Shown: in pieces, positions 36,785 to 44,100 of the stretch | How positions within the stretch are numbered: position 1 is the first letter of the stretch | Layout of the letters: each line of letters starts with the position of its first letter | Source: JAFGBI01 sp964454025 | GTDB lineage: Bacteria; Myxococcota_A; Polyangia; Polyangiales; Polyangiaceae | Assembly: GCA_964454025.1 (NCBI GenBank) | Contig: CAYVRP010000002.1 | Location: 1-64,000 of the forward strand | Length of the DNA: 64,000 nt | Reading direction: 5' to 3' | The notes under the pieces: generated by a model | Database searches by the model: none | What the model was told of the DNA's origin: nothing | What the model saw: the letters and a program-made list of their open reading frames with translations, nothing else | Program-made: the position numbers and the translations under genes

Positions 36785-37981
36785 ATGGGAAGACACCATC
36801 ATCGCCTCCGGGGCACCCTCGCGCGCCCCGCGGCGCTCGCGGCCGTGGCCGCCCTCGGCTGCGGCCGGATCACCTCCGACGCGGCCGCGACCGGAGGGAC
36901 GCGCGCCGCCGACGCAGAGGACGCCGGCGGCGGCACCGGGACCACCGGGAGCGAGGGCGGGTCGCCGGTGGCGGAGCTCGACCCGGGCGATCCACCGATC
37001 CCCGGCACGGACCACGGCGCGATCGAGCACGGGTGTGGCGACGGGGAGCGGGTGCCCGGCGAGGAGTGCGACGACGGCAACGGCCGGATGGGGGACGGCT
37101 GCAACGGCGTGTGCGAGCAGGAGCCGAGCTTCGCATGCCCGGAGGCGGGGCCGTGCGAGCCGTCGAACCGCTGCGGCGACGGGGCGGTAGAGAAGGGCGA
37201 GGTGTGCGATGACGGCAACACCACGGGGGGCGACGGGTGCAGCGCCGACTGCCTCACCCTGGAGCCCTCGGCGCTCTGCGCGACGCCAGGGGTGCCCCAC
37301 CCGGTCCAGTGCGACTGCGGGGACGGCCAGGTCGCGCGCGCCGAGGCCTGCGACGACGGCAACGTGGTGTCCGGCGACGGTTGCACGGCGGACTGCACCC
37401 GGATCGAGCTCGGCTGGCGGTGCCCGGTGCCCGGGACGAGCTGCGTCGCGGTGGAGACGCCGCCGCCCGCGCCGGGCTGCGGCGACGGCGTCGTGCAGGA
37501 GCCGGAGACCTGCGACGACGGCGTGAACGCGAGCGAGTACGGCCCCACCGGGTGTACCCCGGACTGCCGCGTCCCCCCCGCCTGCGGCGATGGCGTCCGC
37601 GACGAGGACTGGGGGGAGGAGTGCGACGCCGGCGGCCTCGAGCCGTACGACGGCTGCGAGCCCGACTGCCGCGTGGACCCCTTCTTCGTCTGCGGCGATG
37701 GCGTGGTGCAGCCCCAGGCCGGCGAGGAGTGCGACCTCGGCACGAACCTCGGGGGCTGGGACGGCTGCACCCCCGACTGCCTGCTCGGGCCCCGCTGCGG
37801 TGACGGCGTGGTGCAGCCCGGCCACGAGCTGTGCGACGACGGCGTGAACGACGGCAGCTACGGTCGCTGCGCCCCCGGGTGCGTGCTCGGCCCGTACTGC
37901 GGCGACGGCGTGGTGCAGGCGGGAGAGGAGTGCGACGGTGCGGACGACTGCAGCCGCGTCTGCCGGCTCCGGGTCTTGTGA
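36785..37981 (+). CDS. DUF4215-type repeat lipoprotein (398 aa)
   Basis: Start placed at ATG 36785 (MGRHHHRLRGTLARP), as this gives a normal signal peptide with lipobox AALGC; an upstream ATG would add 20 polar residues. A Gly/Thr/Asp-rich linker of about 60 residues is followed by eight repeats of the CGDG...GEECDDGN type, short and long forms mixed, to the C-terminus. There is no fibro-slime domain, so this is the smallest of the three such proteins in the window. It is predicted to be surface-exposed and disulfide-rich. Confidence 0.85.
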   Translation: MGRHHHRLRGTLARPAALAAVAALGCGRITSDAAATGGTRAADAEDAGGGTGTTGSEGGSPVAELDPGDPPIPGTDHGAIEHGCGDGERVPGEECDDGNGRMGDGCNGVCEQEPSFACPEAGPCEPSNRCGDGAVEKGEVCDDGNTTGGDGCSADCLTLEPSALCATPGVPHPVQCDCGDGQVARAEACDDGNVVSGDGCTADCTRIELGWRCPVPGTSCVAVETPPPAPGCGDGVVQEPETCDDGVNASEYGPTGCTPDCRVPPACGDGVRDEDWGEECDAGGLEPYDGCEPDCRVDPFFVCGDGVVQPQAGEECDLGTNLGGWDGCTPDCLLGPRCGDGVVQPGHELCDDGVNDGSYGRCAPGCVLGPYCGDGVVQAGEECDGADDCSRVCRLRVL

Positions 37982-38094
37982 GCGCCGCGTGCGGACCGCA
38001 GGCGGGCGAGCTCCGGGCGGCGCGCTTCCACACCCTCGACCTGGCCTGGCGTGGCCCCATGCAGCACGCCCCGACCCACGCTGTCGGTGCCCGT

Positions 38095-38125
38095 CGCACC
38101 TGGAACGAGAGCAACGCACCTGGAA
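38095..38125. repeat. Direct repeat CGCACCTGGAA, 20-bp period
   Basis: Two perfect 11-base copies start exactly 20 bases apart, about two helical turns, which places them on the same face of DNA. This would suit a dimeric or tandem regulator site upstream of the lipoprotein gene at 38356. It could be chance in GC-rich sequence. Confidence 0.3.
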
Positions 38126-38248
38126 GCGGCGCGGCGGGGACATCACGGAGTCGGGCGGGCACGGCCCGAGGAGCCGGGATGGGGGGCTCCGCGCGAGGAA
38201 GCCACGGCGCTCGGCGCGATTCGGCCGCGAAGCGAGCAGGCGCACCTT

Positions 38249-38285
38249 GGTTTCCGTCTCGGCCCGCTCGGCCGAGGCGGAAACC
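38249..38285. terminator. Strong inverted repeat, possible terminator
   Basis: Arms 38249-38262 and 38272-38285 pair over 14 bp (one G-U wobble as RNA) around a 9-base loop. It lies 267 bases beyond the preceding stop and 70 before the next start. It could be a late terminator or an attenuator/operator of the next gene. Confidence 0.35.
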
Positions 38286-38355
38286 TTCCCCGGGGCGACG
38301 CGCCCCGCGCTAGATTTGATCGAGGCTCGGGACGTTCGCGCCGTCGTACGCGATC

Positions 38356-39675
38356 ATGGATCGTCGCGCCCAGCTCCAGCTCGCCCTGCTGCTCCTCCTC
38401 CCGGGGGCGGTAGCGGCCTGCGACGTCTATACGCCCGAGCTGCTCCGCGGGTCGGGGCGGATCCCCGCCGAGAGCGGCGGGACCGGCGACGGGCCCGAGG
38501 CCGTCGGGGGGACTCCGGGAGGCGGATCGAGCGGTGGGCTCGGCGGGGTCGGCACCGGCGGCGCGCCGGACGGGTCCGGCGGCGTCGTGCCGTCCGGCGG
38601 AGACCCGAGCGGCGGCGCCTCCGGCGGGATGGGGAGCGAATCGACCGGGGGCCTGGGGACCGGCGGTTCGCTGGCCAGCACGGGCGGCGCGACGGGGGAG
38701 ACGGCCACGGGTGGGATCGGGGGCTCGAGCAGCGACAGCGGCGGCCTCTCGACGGGCGGGGACAGCGCCGGCGGCGACCTCGGCGGCGGTATGGAAATCG
38801 GCGGAGGCGAGGCCGGCGGCGCCACCGGCGCGGCGGGAACGGCACCGCTCGCGGGCGCCCCGAGCGGTGGCGCGACCGCAGGCGATCCCCCCGACGGTGG
38901 CACGGCCGGCAGCCCCGCGCCCACGGGCGGCGCGCTGACGGGCGGCGCGCCGAGCGGTGGCCAGGGAACCGGCGGCACTGGTAGCGGCGGGGAGGCCACC
39001 GGCGGCGCGCCCTCCGGCGGCGTGACGAGCGGGGGCACGGGTACGGGCGGGCTGCCCGCCGGGATCACCGTCATCGACCTGCTCGACGAGGCGAACAACG
39101 CCATCGAGCTCTGGAACGGCGGGGGGCTCTGGTACGTGTTCCACGACGGCTCCGCGGACGGGGTCATCACACCCGACACGCCGCGCGACACGACCGCGAG
39201 GGTGACCCCCGTCGCCCTCCCGGCCGCTCGCGACGGGAGCCTGCTCGGCGTCCACGTGGTGGCCAACGACGGGTTCGTGGCCTGGGGCGCGGGCGTCGGG
39301 TTCAACCTGAACTCGCCCGATCCGTCGACGCGGCTCCCGTACGACGTCTCGCCCTACGCCGGGCTCGTGCTGTGGGCGCGCGTCGGCACGGGCACGGTGA
39401 CCCTGCGTCTGAAGCTCGTGACCGCGGACATCGCCCCCGACACCGAGCCCGGCGGCGAGTGCGTGGAGGACTGCAACGACGCCTTCGGCGCCGTCCTCGA
39501 GCTCACCGAGGCCTGGCAGGAGCTCTCGGTGCCCTTCTCCGGGCTGACCCAGCAAGGCTGGGGCTACGCCCCGCCGGCCGGCTTCGATCCGACGGCCGTG
39601 CTCGCGGTCCAGCTCCACGTGGACGCCGGCGTGGCCTTCGACCTCTGGCTCGACGACGTGCGCTTCTACGAATAG
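38356..39675 (+). CDS. Lipoprotein with Gly-rich linker and carbohydrate-binding-like beta-sandwich
   Basis: 439 residues: signal peptide with lipobox VAAC, then about 210 residues composed nearly entirely of Gly, Ser, Thr, Ala and Pro in GGxxSGGxxTGG patterns, then a globular C-terminal domain (about 236-439). That domain starts VIDLLDEANNAIELWNGGG and includes DGSLLGVHVVANDGFVAWGA, LVLWARVGTGTVTLRLKL and a final VAFDLWLDDVRFYE. This closely follows the layout of galactose-binding-like carbohydrate modules such as CBM11, which bind glucans in secreted enzymes. There is no catalytic domain, so a binding or adhesive role is inferred. One disulfide is likely at CVEDC. Confidence 0.8.
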   Translation: MDRRAQLQLALLLLLPGAVAACDVYTPELLRGSGRIPAESGGTGDGPEAVGGTPGGGSSGGLGGVGTGGAPDGSGGVVPSGGDPSGGASGGMGSESTGGLGTGGSLASTGGATGETATGGIGGSSSDSGGLSTGGDSAGGDLGGGMEIGGGEAGGATGAAGTAPLAGAPSGGATAGDPPDGGTAGSPAPTGGALTGGAPSGGQGTGGTGSGGEATGGAPSGGVTSGGTGTGGLPAGITVIDLLDEANNAIELWNGGGLWYVFHDGSADGVITPDTPRDTTARVTPVALPAARDGSLLGVHVVANDGFVAWGAGVGFNLNSPDPSTRLPYDVSPYAGLVLWARVGTGTVTLRLKLVTADIAPDTEPGGECVEDCNDAFGAVLELTEAWQELSVPFSGLTQQGWGYAPPAGFDPTAVLAVQLHVDAGVAFDLWLDDVRFYE

Positions 39676-39810
39676 GTCGGCCGCGCGCGCGATCCACCGG
39701 CGCCACCTCGCGAGTCGGACGACGAGCTCGTGCGGAGGGCGGGTTCGCCGGGGGTGCCCCGCGACGCGGCAGGCCGGAGTCGAGTCGCGGGTCCACACCG
39801 TCTGGCAGGC

Positions 39811-39821
39811 GTCCACTGGAC
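39811..39821. promoter_or_regulatory. Palindrome GTCCACTGGAC, possible activator site
   Basis: A perfect 5+1+5 palindrome, with further GTCCA/TGGAC half-sites nearby (39791 and about 39829), lies about 90 bases upstream of the candidate -24/-12 promoter. That is a usual distance for an enhancer-binding protein site. Confidence 0.3.
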
Positions 39822-39906
39822 GTCGACCTGGACAGATCGCCCCTGCGCTGCCCTCCGCATGACCCATCCACGGCCGATCTCCGGCGCTCCTCCCGGCGGC
39901 TGGTTC

Positions 39907-39921
39907 GGGCACGCGTCTTGC
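39907..39921 (+). promoter_or_regulatory. Candidate sigma-54 (-24/-12) promoter
   Basis: GGGCAC-N5-TTGC matches the TGGCAC-N5-TTGC consensus at all but one base and keeps the invariant GG-N10-GC spacing (39908-39909 and 39920-39921). Transcription would begin near 39933, giving a leader of about 98 bases to the crystallin start at 40031. Sigma-54 control is common for developmental genes in myxobacteria. Confidence 0.45.
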
Positions 39922-40030
39922 GAGTGAGCGCGCCCGAATGGGACCGCTGCCGGCAGCGCCGGACGCCCCCCGGGCGCGGGGGCGGCGGCGCGCGGGCGAG
40001 GTTCGCGTGGATCACCAAGGAGATACTCAC

Positions 40031-40834
40031 ATGAAGAAGACACTCGTGGTCATGACCTGCCTCATGGGATCGCTCGGCTGGGGGCTCGGCGACGCGCGCG
40101 CCTGGAGCCCGCCGACGAGCCCCGTGCCAACGCAAGAGGATGCGACGTTGGTGCGCAACGCGTTGGCGGACTGCTCGACCGACGCCGACGGGAAACCCGA
40201 CGCGTACACGGTCTGGGTCTACAGGGACGCACCCTTCCAGGGCACCTGCAAGATCCTGCTCCCGGGCTTCTACCCCAGCTCGAGCCACTTCGGGATCGGC
40301 AACGATGCCATGTCGTCGATCCGGATCGGAGCGGGGGTCCGGGCTCGCCTCTTCGAGCACGGGGGGTACGGAGGCGCGAGCATCACGGTCACCAGCGACA
40401 CCGCCTACCTCGGCAACTTCCCCTCCTGGAACGACGTCGTCTCATCGATGCGCGTCGAGCTCGCCAACAGGTCGCAGTCCTGCTCCGACGTGAGGAGCGG
40501 CGAGATGGCGCTGTTCCAGCACGCTTACTACCAGGGCGACTGCGTCGTGCTTCCGGTGAAGACCTGGTCGGGTCTGCCGAGGACCTACGCCGACCCGGGC
40601 GCGATGGGCATCGCGAACGACAGCATCTCCTCGCTCAAGTACCGGAGCGACTTCAACCGAACGGCGTTCTTCTGGGACGCGAACCTCGACCCCAACCACG
40701 CGGCCTGTTACACGGCCTACCCGAACACGGACGTCGCGGCGCTCCCTGCGAGGTACGGCCAGATCATCGGCCCCAACGACCAGATCTCGAGCGTCGGCCC
40801 CGTCGCCGACCCGTACGTCTGCGGCCGGTTCTAG
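40031..40834 (+). CDS. Secreted beta/gamma-crystallin (protein S-like)
   Basis: 267 residues with a strong AAGGAGAT site and a signal peptide cleaved near DARA-W (residues 21-25). Four calcium-binding signatures of the form N/D-N/D-x-x-S/T-S are present: NDAMSS (91-96), NDVVSS (134-139), NDSISS (196-201) and NDQISS (249-254). Greek-key sequences such as LFEHGGYGGASITV and ALFQHAYYQGDCVVL precede the first three. This gives about two crystallin domains. The best known relative is Myxococcus protein S, a Ca2+-dependent spore-coat protein, though that one lacks a classical signal peptide. Cysteines suggest disulfides outside the cell. A terminator-like hairpin follows, so the gene is likely monocistronic. 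Confidence 0.88.
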   Translation: MKKTLVVMTCLMGSLGWGLGDARAWSPPTSPVPTQEDATLVRNALADCSTDADGKPDAYTVWVYRDAPFQGTCKILLPGFYPSSSHFGIGNDAMSSIRIGAGVRARLFEHGGYGGASITVTSDTAYLGNFPSWNDVVSSMRVELANRSQSCSDVRSGEMALFQHAYYQGDCVVLPVKTWSGLPRTYADPGAMGIANDSISSLKYRSDFNRTAFFWDANLDPNHAACYTAYPNTDVAALPARYGQIIGPNDQISSVGPVADPYVCGRF

Positions 40835-40905
40835 CGATCGAGGCGGGAGGCGTGCGGGCCGCGCCGAGGAACGACGTCGAGGCGTGCTCGACCGCTCCCC
40901 GCCCC

Positions 40906-40946
40906 AGCGCGGCCGCACGCGGCCCCGTGCCGCGTGCGGCCGCGCT
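40906..40946 (+). terminator. Perfect 17-bp hairpin after the crystallin gene
   Basis: Arms 40906-40922 and 40930-40946 are perfectly complementary with a 7-base loop, starting 72 bases after the stop. There is no T-run, but the stem is the strongest inverted repeat I noticed in the window. Confidence 0.65.
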
Positions 40947-40990
40947 GACCCCCTGAGAGCGATCGCGCAGGGCGGGCTCGCGGCGCGCGT

Positions 40991-41019
40991 TTGACCTCCC
41001 CGCGCGCGGCTGCTAAAAG
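40991..41019 (+). promoter_or_regulatory. Candidate sigma-70 promoter of the MFS gene
   Basis: TTGACC (40991-40996) and TAAAAG (41014-41019) with a 17-base spacer, matching five and four of six consensus positions. It is located between the crystallin terminator and the transporter gene. Confidence 0.45.
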
Positions 41020-41192
41020 TGGCGCGTCGTGCCGCGTAGCTTCGCTAACAAGTGGCTCCTCACCCCGCCCCGCCCGGGCGGCTGAGGACCTGCGCGCCGA
41101 CGGACCCAACGCAGACCCTCACCGCCCCCGGGGCGGCGAGGGTTTCTTGGTTTTTCGGCCCCTCCCGTCCCGCGAGCACCGCGAGACACCCC

Positions 41193-42446
41193 ATGTCCTC
41201 CACCCCGTCGAACGTCCCCCCCGCCGCGGCCGGCAGCGACGCAGCGGGCGCCCCCGCGGCGCCGCTCTTCACACCACGGTTCCTGCTGGTCTTGGCGACG
41301 CAGTCCACCTACGGCTGCGTCTACTCGGCCTTCCTCCTGCTGCCGAAGTTCCTGGCGCGTGAGCTCGGCGCCAGCGCCGAGGCCATCGGCTGGGTGATGT
41401 CCCTGTACGTCGCGGGCGGGCTCGTGGCCGTCCCCTGGGTCGCGCGCGCCCTCGACGCGCGGCGGCGCGGCCCGCTCATGGCGCTCGGCGGCCTGCTCGG
41501 CGCGGCGACGGCGCTCGGTTTCCTCGCGGTGACCCGGGTGGGCCCGCTGCTCTTCGCGCTGTCCCTGCTGCTCGGGGTGGCCTTCGTGCTCGTGTTCAAC
41601 GCGGGCGGCACCCTCGCCGCCGAGCTCGCGCCGCCCGCGCGGCTCGGCCAGGGCCTCGGGATCTGGGGCCTCGCCACGCTGACCACCAACGCGGTGGCGC
41701 CGGTGGCGTTGGAGCCGGTGGCGGAGCGGCACGGGTGGAGCGCCGTCTTCGTCGTCTCGGCGCTCGGGGCGCTGCTGTCGGCGGGCCTCGCGGCGCTGGT
41801 CGCGCGGGGAGAGCCGGCTCCCGCCGCGCCGCCGCCGGCCCGACCGCGACGCCTTCACCTCGGGGGCGACCGCGGGCGGGTGCTGGTGGCCGCCGCGCTG
41901 ACGGGCCTCGGGCTCGGCACCCTCTTCACCTTCGTCGTGCCCTACGCCCTCGAGCTCGGAGCCCGGCGCGTGAGCGGCTTCTTCCTCGGCTACACGGGGG
42001 CCGCGGTGATCGTGCGTCTCGGCTTCGGCAGCCTCGCCGATCGGCACGGGCGCGCGCGGGTGTCCTTCACCGCCCTGCTCGCCTACGCGGCGGCGGTCGC
42101 GGGCGCAGCCTGGCTCACCCCGGCCGCGCTCCCGCTGGTCGGAGCGGCGCTGGGGGTCACGCACGGTGTCACCTACCCTTCGCTCAACGCGCTCGCCGTG
42201 GCGGGCGCCGATCCGCGCGAGCACGGCTCGACGATGACGTACTACTTCGGCGCCTACTCGCTCGGGCGCTCGGTGAGCGTGGCCGCGCTCGGCCTGCTCG
42301 CCGGCGCGGCGGGCTACCCGGCCACCTTCCTCACCGCCGGCGCGCTGCTCGGCGCCGGCGCGTTCACGCTGCTGCCGCTCGTCCGCGCCGAGCGACGAAC
42401 CCCCACCGCCGCGACCCACGCCGAGGGCCCCTGCCCCGCCGCGTGA
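41193..42446 (+). CDS. Major facilitator superfamily transporter
   Basis: 417 residues from ATG 41193. After a 25-residue Ala/Pro/Ser-rich cytoplasmic start there are 12 predicted membrane helices in two halves, separated by a loop near residue 215 (EPAPAAPPPARPRRLH). The MFS loop 2-3 motif appears as WVARALDARRRGPLM and its second-half counterpart as GFGSLADRHGRARV. The substrate cannot be told; related proteins are annotated as drug or sugar exporters. It has its own candidate promoter. Confidence 0.85.
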   Translation: MSSTPSNVPPAAAGSDAAGAPAAPLFTPRFLLVLATQSTYGCVYSAFLLLPKFLARELGASAEAIGWVMSLYVAGGLVAVPWVARALDARRRGPLMALGGLLGAATALGFLAVTRVGPLLFALSLLLGVAFVLVFNAGGTLAAELAPPARLGQGLGIWGLATLTTNAVAPVALEPVAERHGWSAVFVVSALGALLSAGLAALVARGEPAPAAPPPARPRRLHLGGDRGRVLVAAALTGLGLGTLFTFVVPYALELGARRVSGFFLGYTGAAVIVRLGFGSLADRHGRARVSFTALLAYAAAVAGAAWLTPAALPLVGAALGVTHGVTYPSLNALAVAGADPREHGSTMTYYFGAYSLGRSVSVAALGLLAGAAGYPATFLTAGALLGAGAFTLLPLVRAERRTPTAATHAEGPCPAA

Positions 42447-42558
42447 GGGCCGCGGGCGCGCCTCCGGACCACGGCCGGAAGAAGCGCACCGCCGCGCGGG
42501 CCTCCCCGGAGAACCGGAGCGTCCCTCTCTCCCGGAGATCCCGCCGGCGGGACACGCC

Positions 42559-42844
42559 TCAGAGGATCACGCAGGGGCCGTCAGCGTCGATCCCAGCGCC
42601 CGCGCCGTTGGCCGCGCAGGCGCTGGCGTGGGTGACCCCGTCGCGGCCGCACACCGGCGCCTCCTCGAGGGGGCAGACCAGCGGACGCAGGAGGTAGAAG
42701 GCGGTTTCGTAGACGCAGGGCGCTCCCGCGGGCGCGCTGGCGCCGCTGCCGTCGCTCCCGCCGTCGCCGCCACCGCCCCCGGTGGTCGCCGCAGCCGGCG
42801 AGCAGGAGGAGGGAGCCGGCGGCGAGGCAGCAGAGCGGCTTCAT
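42559..42844 (-). pseudogene. Kazal-type protease inhibitor lipoprotein with a frameshift
   Basis: ATG at 42844 opens a lipoprotein signal peptide, MKPLCCLAAGSLLLLAGC. One frame over, the sequence continues as a Gly/Asp/Ser-rich linker and then a Kazal module: CPLEEAPVCGRDGVTHASAC followed by AANGAGAGIDADGPC, ending at TGA 42561-42559. The PVCGRDGVT core and the GPC end fit the Kazal pattern (C-x5-PVCGxDGxTY...C...GxC). The two parts are joined only if one base is skipped near a run of five C (plus strand, 42776-42780). In the frame of the signal peptide the linker turns into Arg-rich nonsense. The repaired protein would be about 94 residues and surface-anchored, probably acting against serine proteases. 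A sequencing slip in the homopolymer is as likely as a true mutation. Confidence 0.75.
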
Positions 42845-43170
42845 GAGAGATCCTGGGCCAGAGGCCCCGCCAGGCTGACCGCCGCGGGTTCCGGCGCCAA
42901 GCGGCAGCGGCGCCACCTCGCGTTGCCGGGCCGATCCGGAGGCGTCGCGTGCCGGGCGCGCCGCGCCCTCGCAGCCGCACGAGCGCGGCACGTCCTGGCC
43001 AGGCGGCGCCCGTCGGCGGGTGAGCTCGTGCTCGGTGACGCGACTCCCGCGCGGCGGCCGGGTTCGGGTCGCAGCCGCGGGAGACGACGGACGCGGGAAG
43101 CGAAGGAACCCGGAGGACGTTGGGTTGTCCGTCGTGGACAAGGCGGCGGGCTCGAAACGGAGAGGTCATC
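42845..43170. other. Divergent intergenic region
   Basis: 326 bases between the leftward Kazal gene and a rightward small lipoprotein gene. It is very GC-rich, and frames are open on both strands without protein-like sequence. No clear promoter boxes or hairpins were seen. The first bases contain the AGGAT ribosome site of the Kazal gene, and the last contain GGAGAGG before 43171. Confidence 0.4.
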
Positions 43171-43638
43171 ATGCAGCGTGCGAGCGTCACGATCCTGGGA
43201 GCGCTGTTCTACCTCGGCTGCGGCGGCGCAGAGCCGGAGGTCGACACCGCGGCCGCGCCGCTCACCCTGGCGGGCGTCACGCACGACACCGACGACTGCT
43301 GGGGCGGCAAGACCTACCTCACCCTCGAGGCCGATCCCGAGGTACCCGGCCGCTACCAGGGCGAGAGCTACGGGGAAACCTCCCCCATCCCAGGCTCTCC
43401 GTTCCGCTCCTCCAGCCGGGTCGAGGCCGAGCGGATCGGGTCCGTCCTGCACGTCAGCGAGGTCGAGACACTCCACGCTGACGAGCTACCGAGCTGGCTC
43501 CGCTGGTGCGAGGCCGAGTTCGATCTGGTCTGGGACGAGGGGCCGGAGGGGGTGGCGCGCGCGGGCGAGTGGTACTCGGCGGACTGCGAGTGCGTCGGCG
43601 ACGTCGAGCTCACCGTGGCCGAAGCCTGGGGCGACTGA
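43171..43638 (+). CDS. Small hypothetical lipoprotein (155 aa)
   Basis: ATG with GGAGAGG eight bases upstream; signal peptide with lipobox FYLGC (Cys17). The mature part is acidic and Trp/Glu-rich, with Cys in DDCWGGKTYLTLE, RWCEAEFDLVWDEG and YSADCECVGDVEL, suggesting two disulfides in a small beta-rich fold. No family recognised. It stands alone between intergenic gaps of 326 and 201 bases. Confidence 0.68.
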   Translation: MQRASVTILGALFYLGCGGAEPEVDTAAAPLTLAGVTHDTDDCWGGKTYLTLEADPEVPGRYQGESYGETSPIPGSPFRSSSRVEAERIGSVLHVSEVETLHADELPSWLRWCEAEFDLVWDEGPEGVARAGEWYSADCECVGDVELTVAEAWGD

Positions 43639-43839
43639 GGCGGGCCACCACGCGGTCCCCGCCCGCGCCGCGGGCGCTCCGCGCGGCCGATCGCGCCGGA
43701 CGGCAGCCCCGCGGGCGAAGAGTCCGTTGCAGCCGCGGGCTCTTGCGGCAAAGATGGCCCCGCGAGGCCGTTGGCGACGCGGGCGCAGCGTGCGTCCGAG
43801 CACCGGCGACCGTCACACCGCTTGCGGTAAGGTCATGCC

Positions 43840-44100
43840 ATGACGGTTGGACGTAACGATCCCTGTCCTTGCGGGTCGGGCAAGAAGTACAAGAAATGCT
43901 GCGCGAACCAGGCCGCGGCCGCGCCCCCTCCGCCGGCCGAGGCGAAGCCCGCGTCCCCGGCGGAGGCCACCAGCGCAGAGCGCCCCGCCAGGGCCCGGGC
44001 TCCGCGCGCGGCGGGCCAGCGGCCGGCGGTGGCCGTGGGGCCGAAGCCGAAGACCGAGAAGCGCGTCACTCCCCCGCCGGTGCGGAGACGCGCCATCTGA
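43840..44100 (+). CDS. SEC-C motif protein (86 aa)
   Basis: Begins [21 protein letters not shown], the zinc-binding SEC-C motif first known from the SecA C-terminus, where it contacts SecB and ribosomes. Everything after residue 24 is Ala/Pro/Arg/Lys-rich and probably disordered. Small stand-alone SEC-C proteins are common and their role is unsettled. The start codon lies inside a short palindrome (GTCATGCCATGAC, 43832-43844). Its stop overlaps the probable start of the next gene. Confidence 0.8.

Larger units (their letters stand above)
37982..38355. other. Intergenic region with direct and inverted repeats
   Basis: 374 bases between two rightward lipoprotein genes. It contains an 11-base direct repeat (38095-38105 and 38115-38125) and a 14-bp inverted repeat (38249-38285). 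No reading frame looks like a protein. The promoter for the next gene is presumably after 38285, where CTAGATTTGATC (about 38311) is the only AT-rich stretch. Confidence 0.4.
39676..40030. other. Intergenic regulatory region of the crystallin gene
   Basis: 355 bases with no coding sign. It carries an 11-bp palindrome (39811-39821), a candidate sigma-54 promoter (39907-39921) and a strong AAGGAGAT ribosome site just before the ATG at 40031. Confidence 0.45.
40835..41192. other. Intergenic region with terminator and promoter
   Basis: 358 bases between the crystallin and MFS genes. It holds a perfect hairpin (40906-40946) and a candidate sigma-70 promoter (40991-41019), leaving a leader of about 165 bases before the MFS start. 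A GTG at 41052 is in frame with the MFS gene, but the extra 47 residues are Pro/Thr-rich and not typical of the family. Confidence 0.45.

Noticed and set aside
41052..41192. Upstream GTG start of the MFS transporter
   Set aside because: The additional 47 residues are Pro/Thr/Arg-rich and unlike MFS N-termini. The ATG at 41193 gives a normal start before helix 1.
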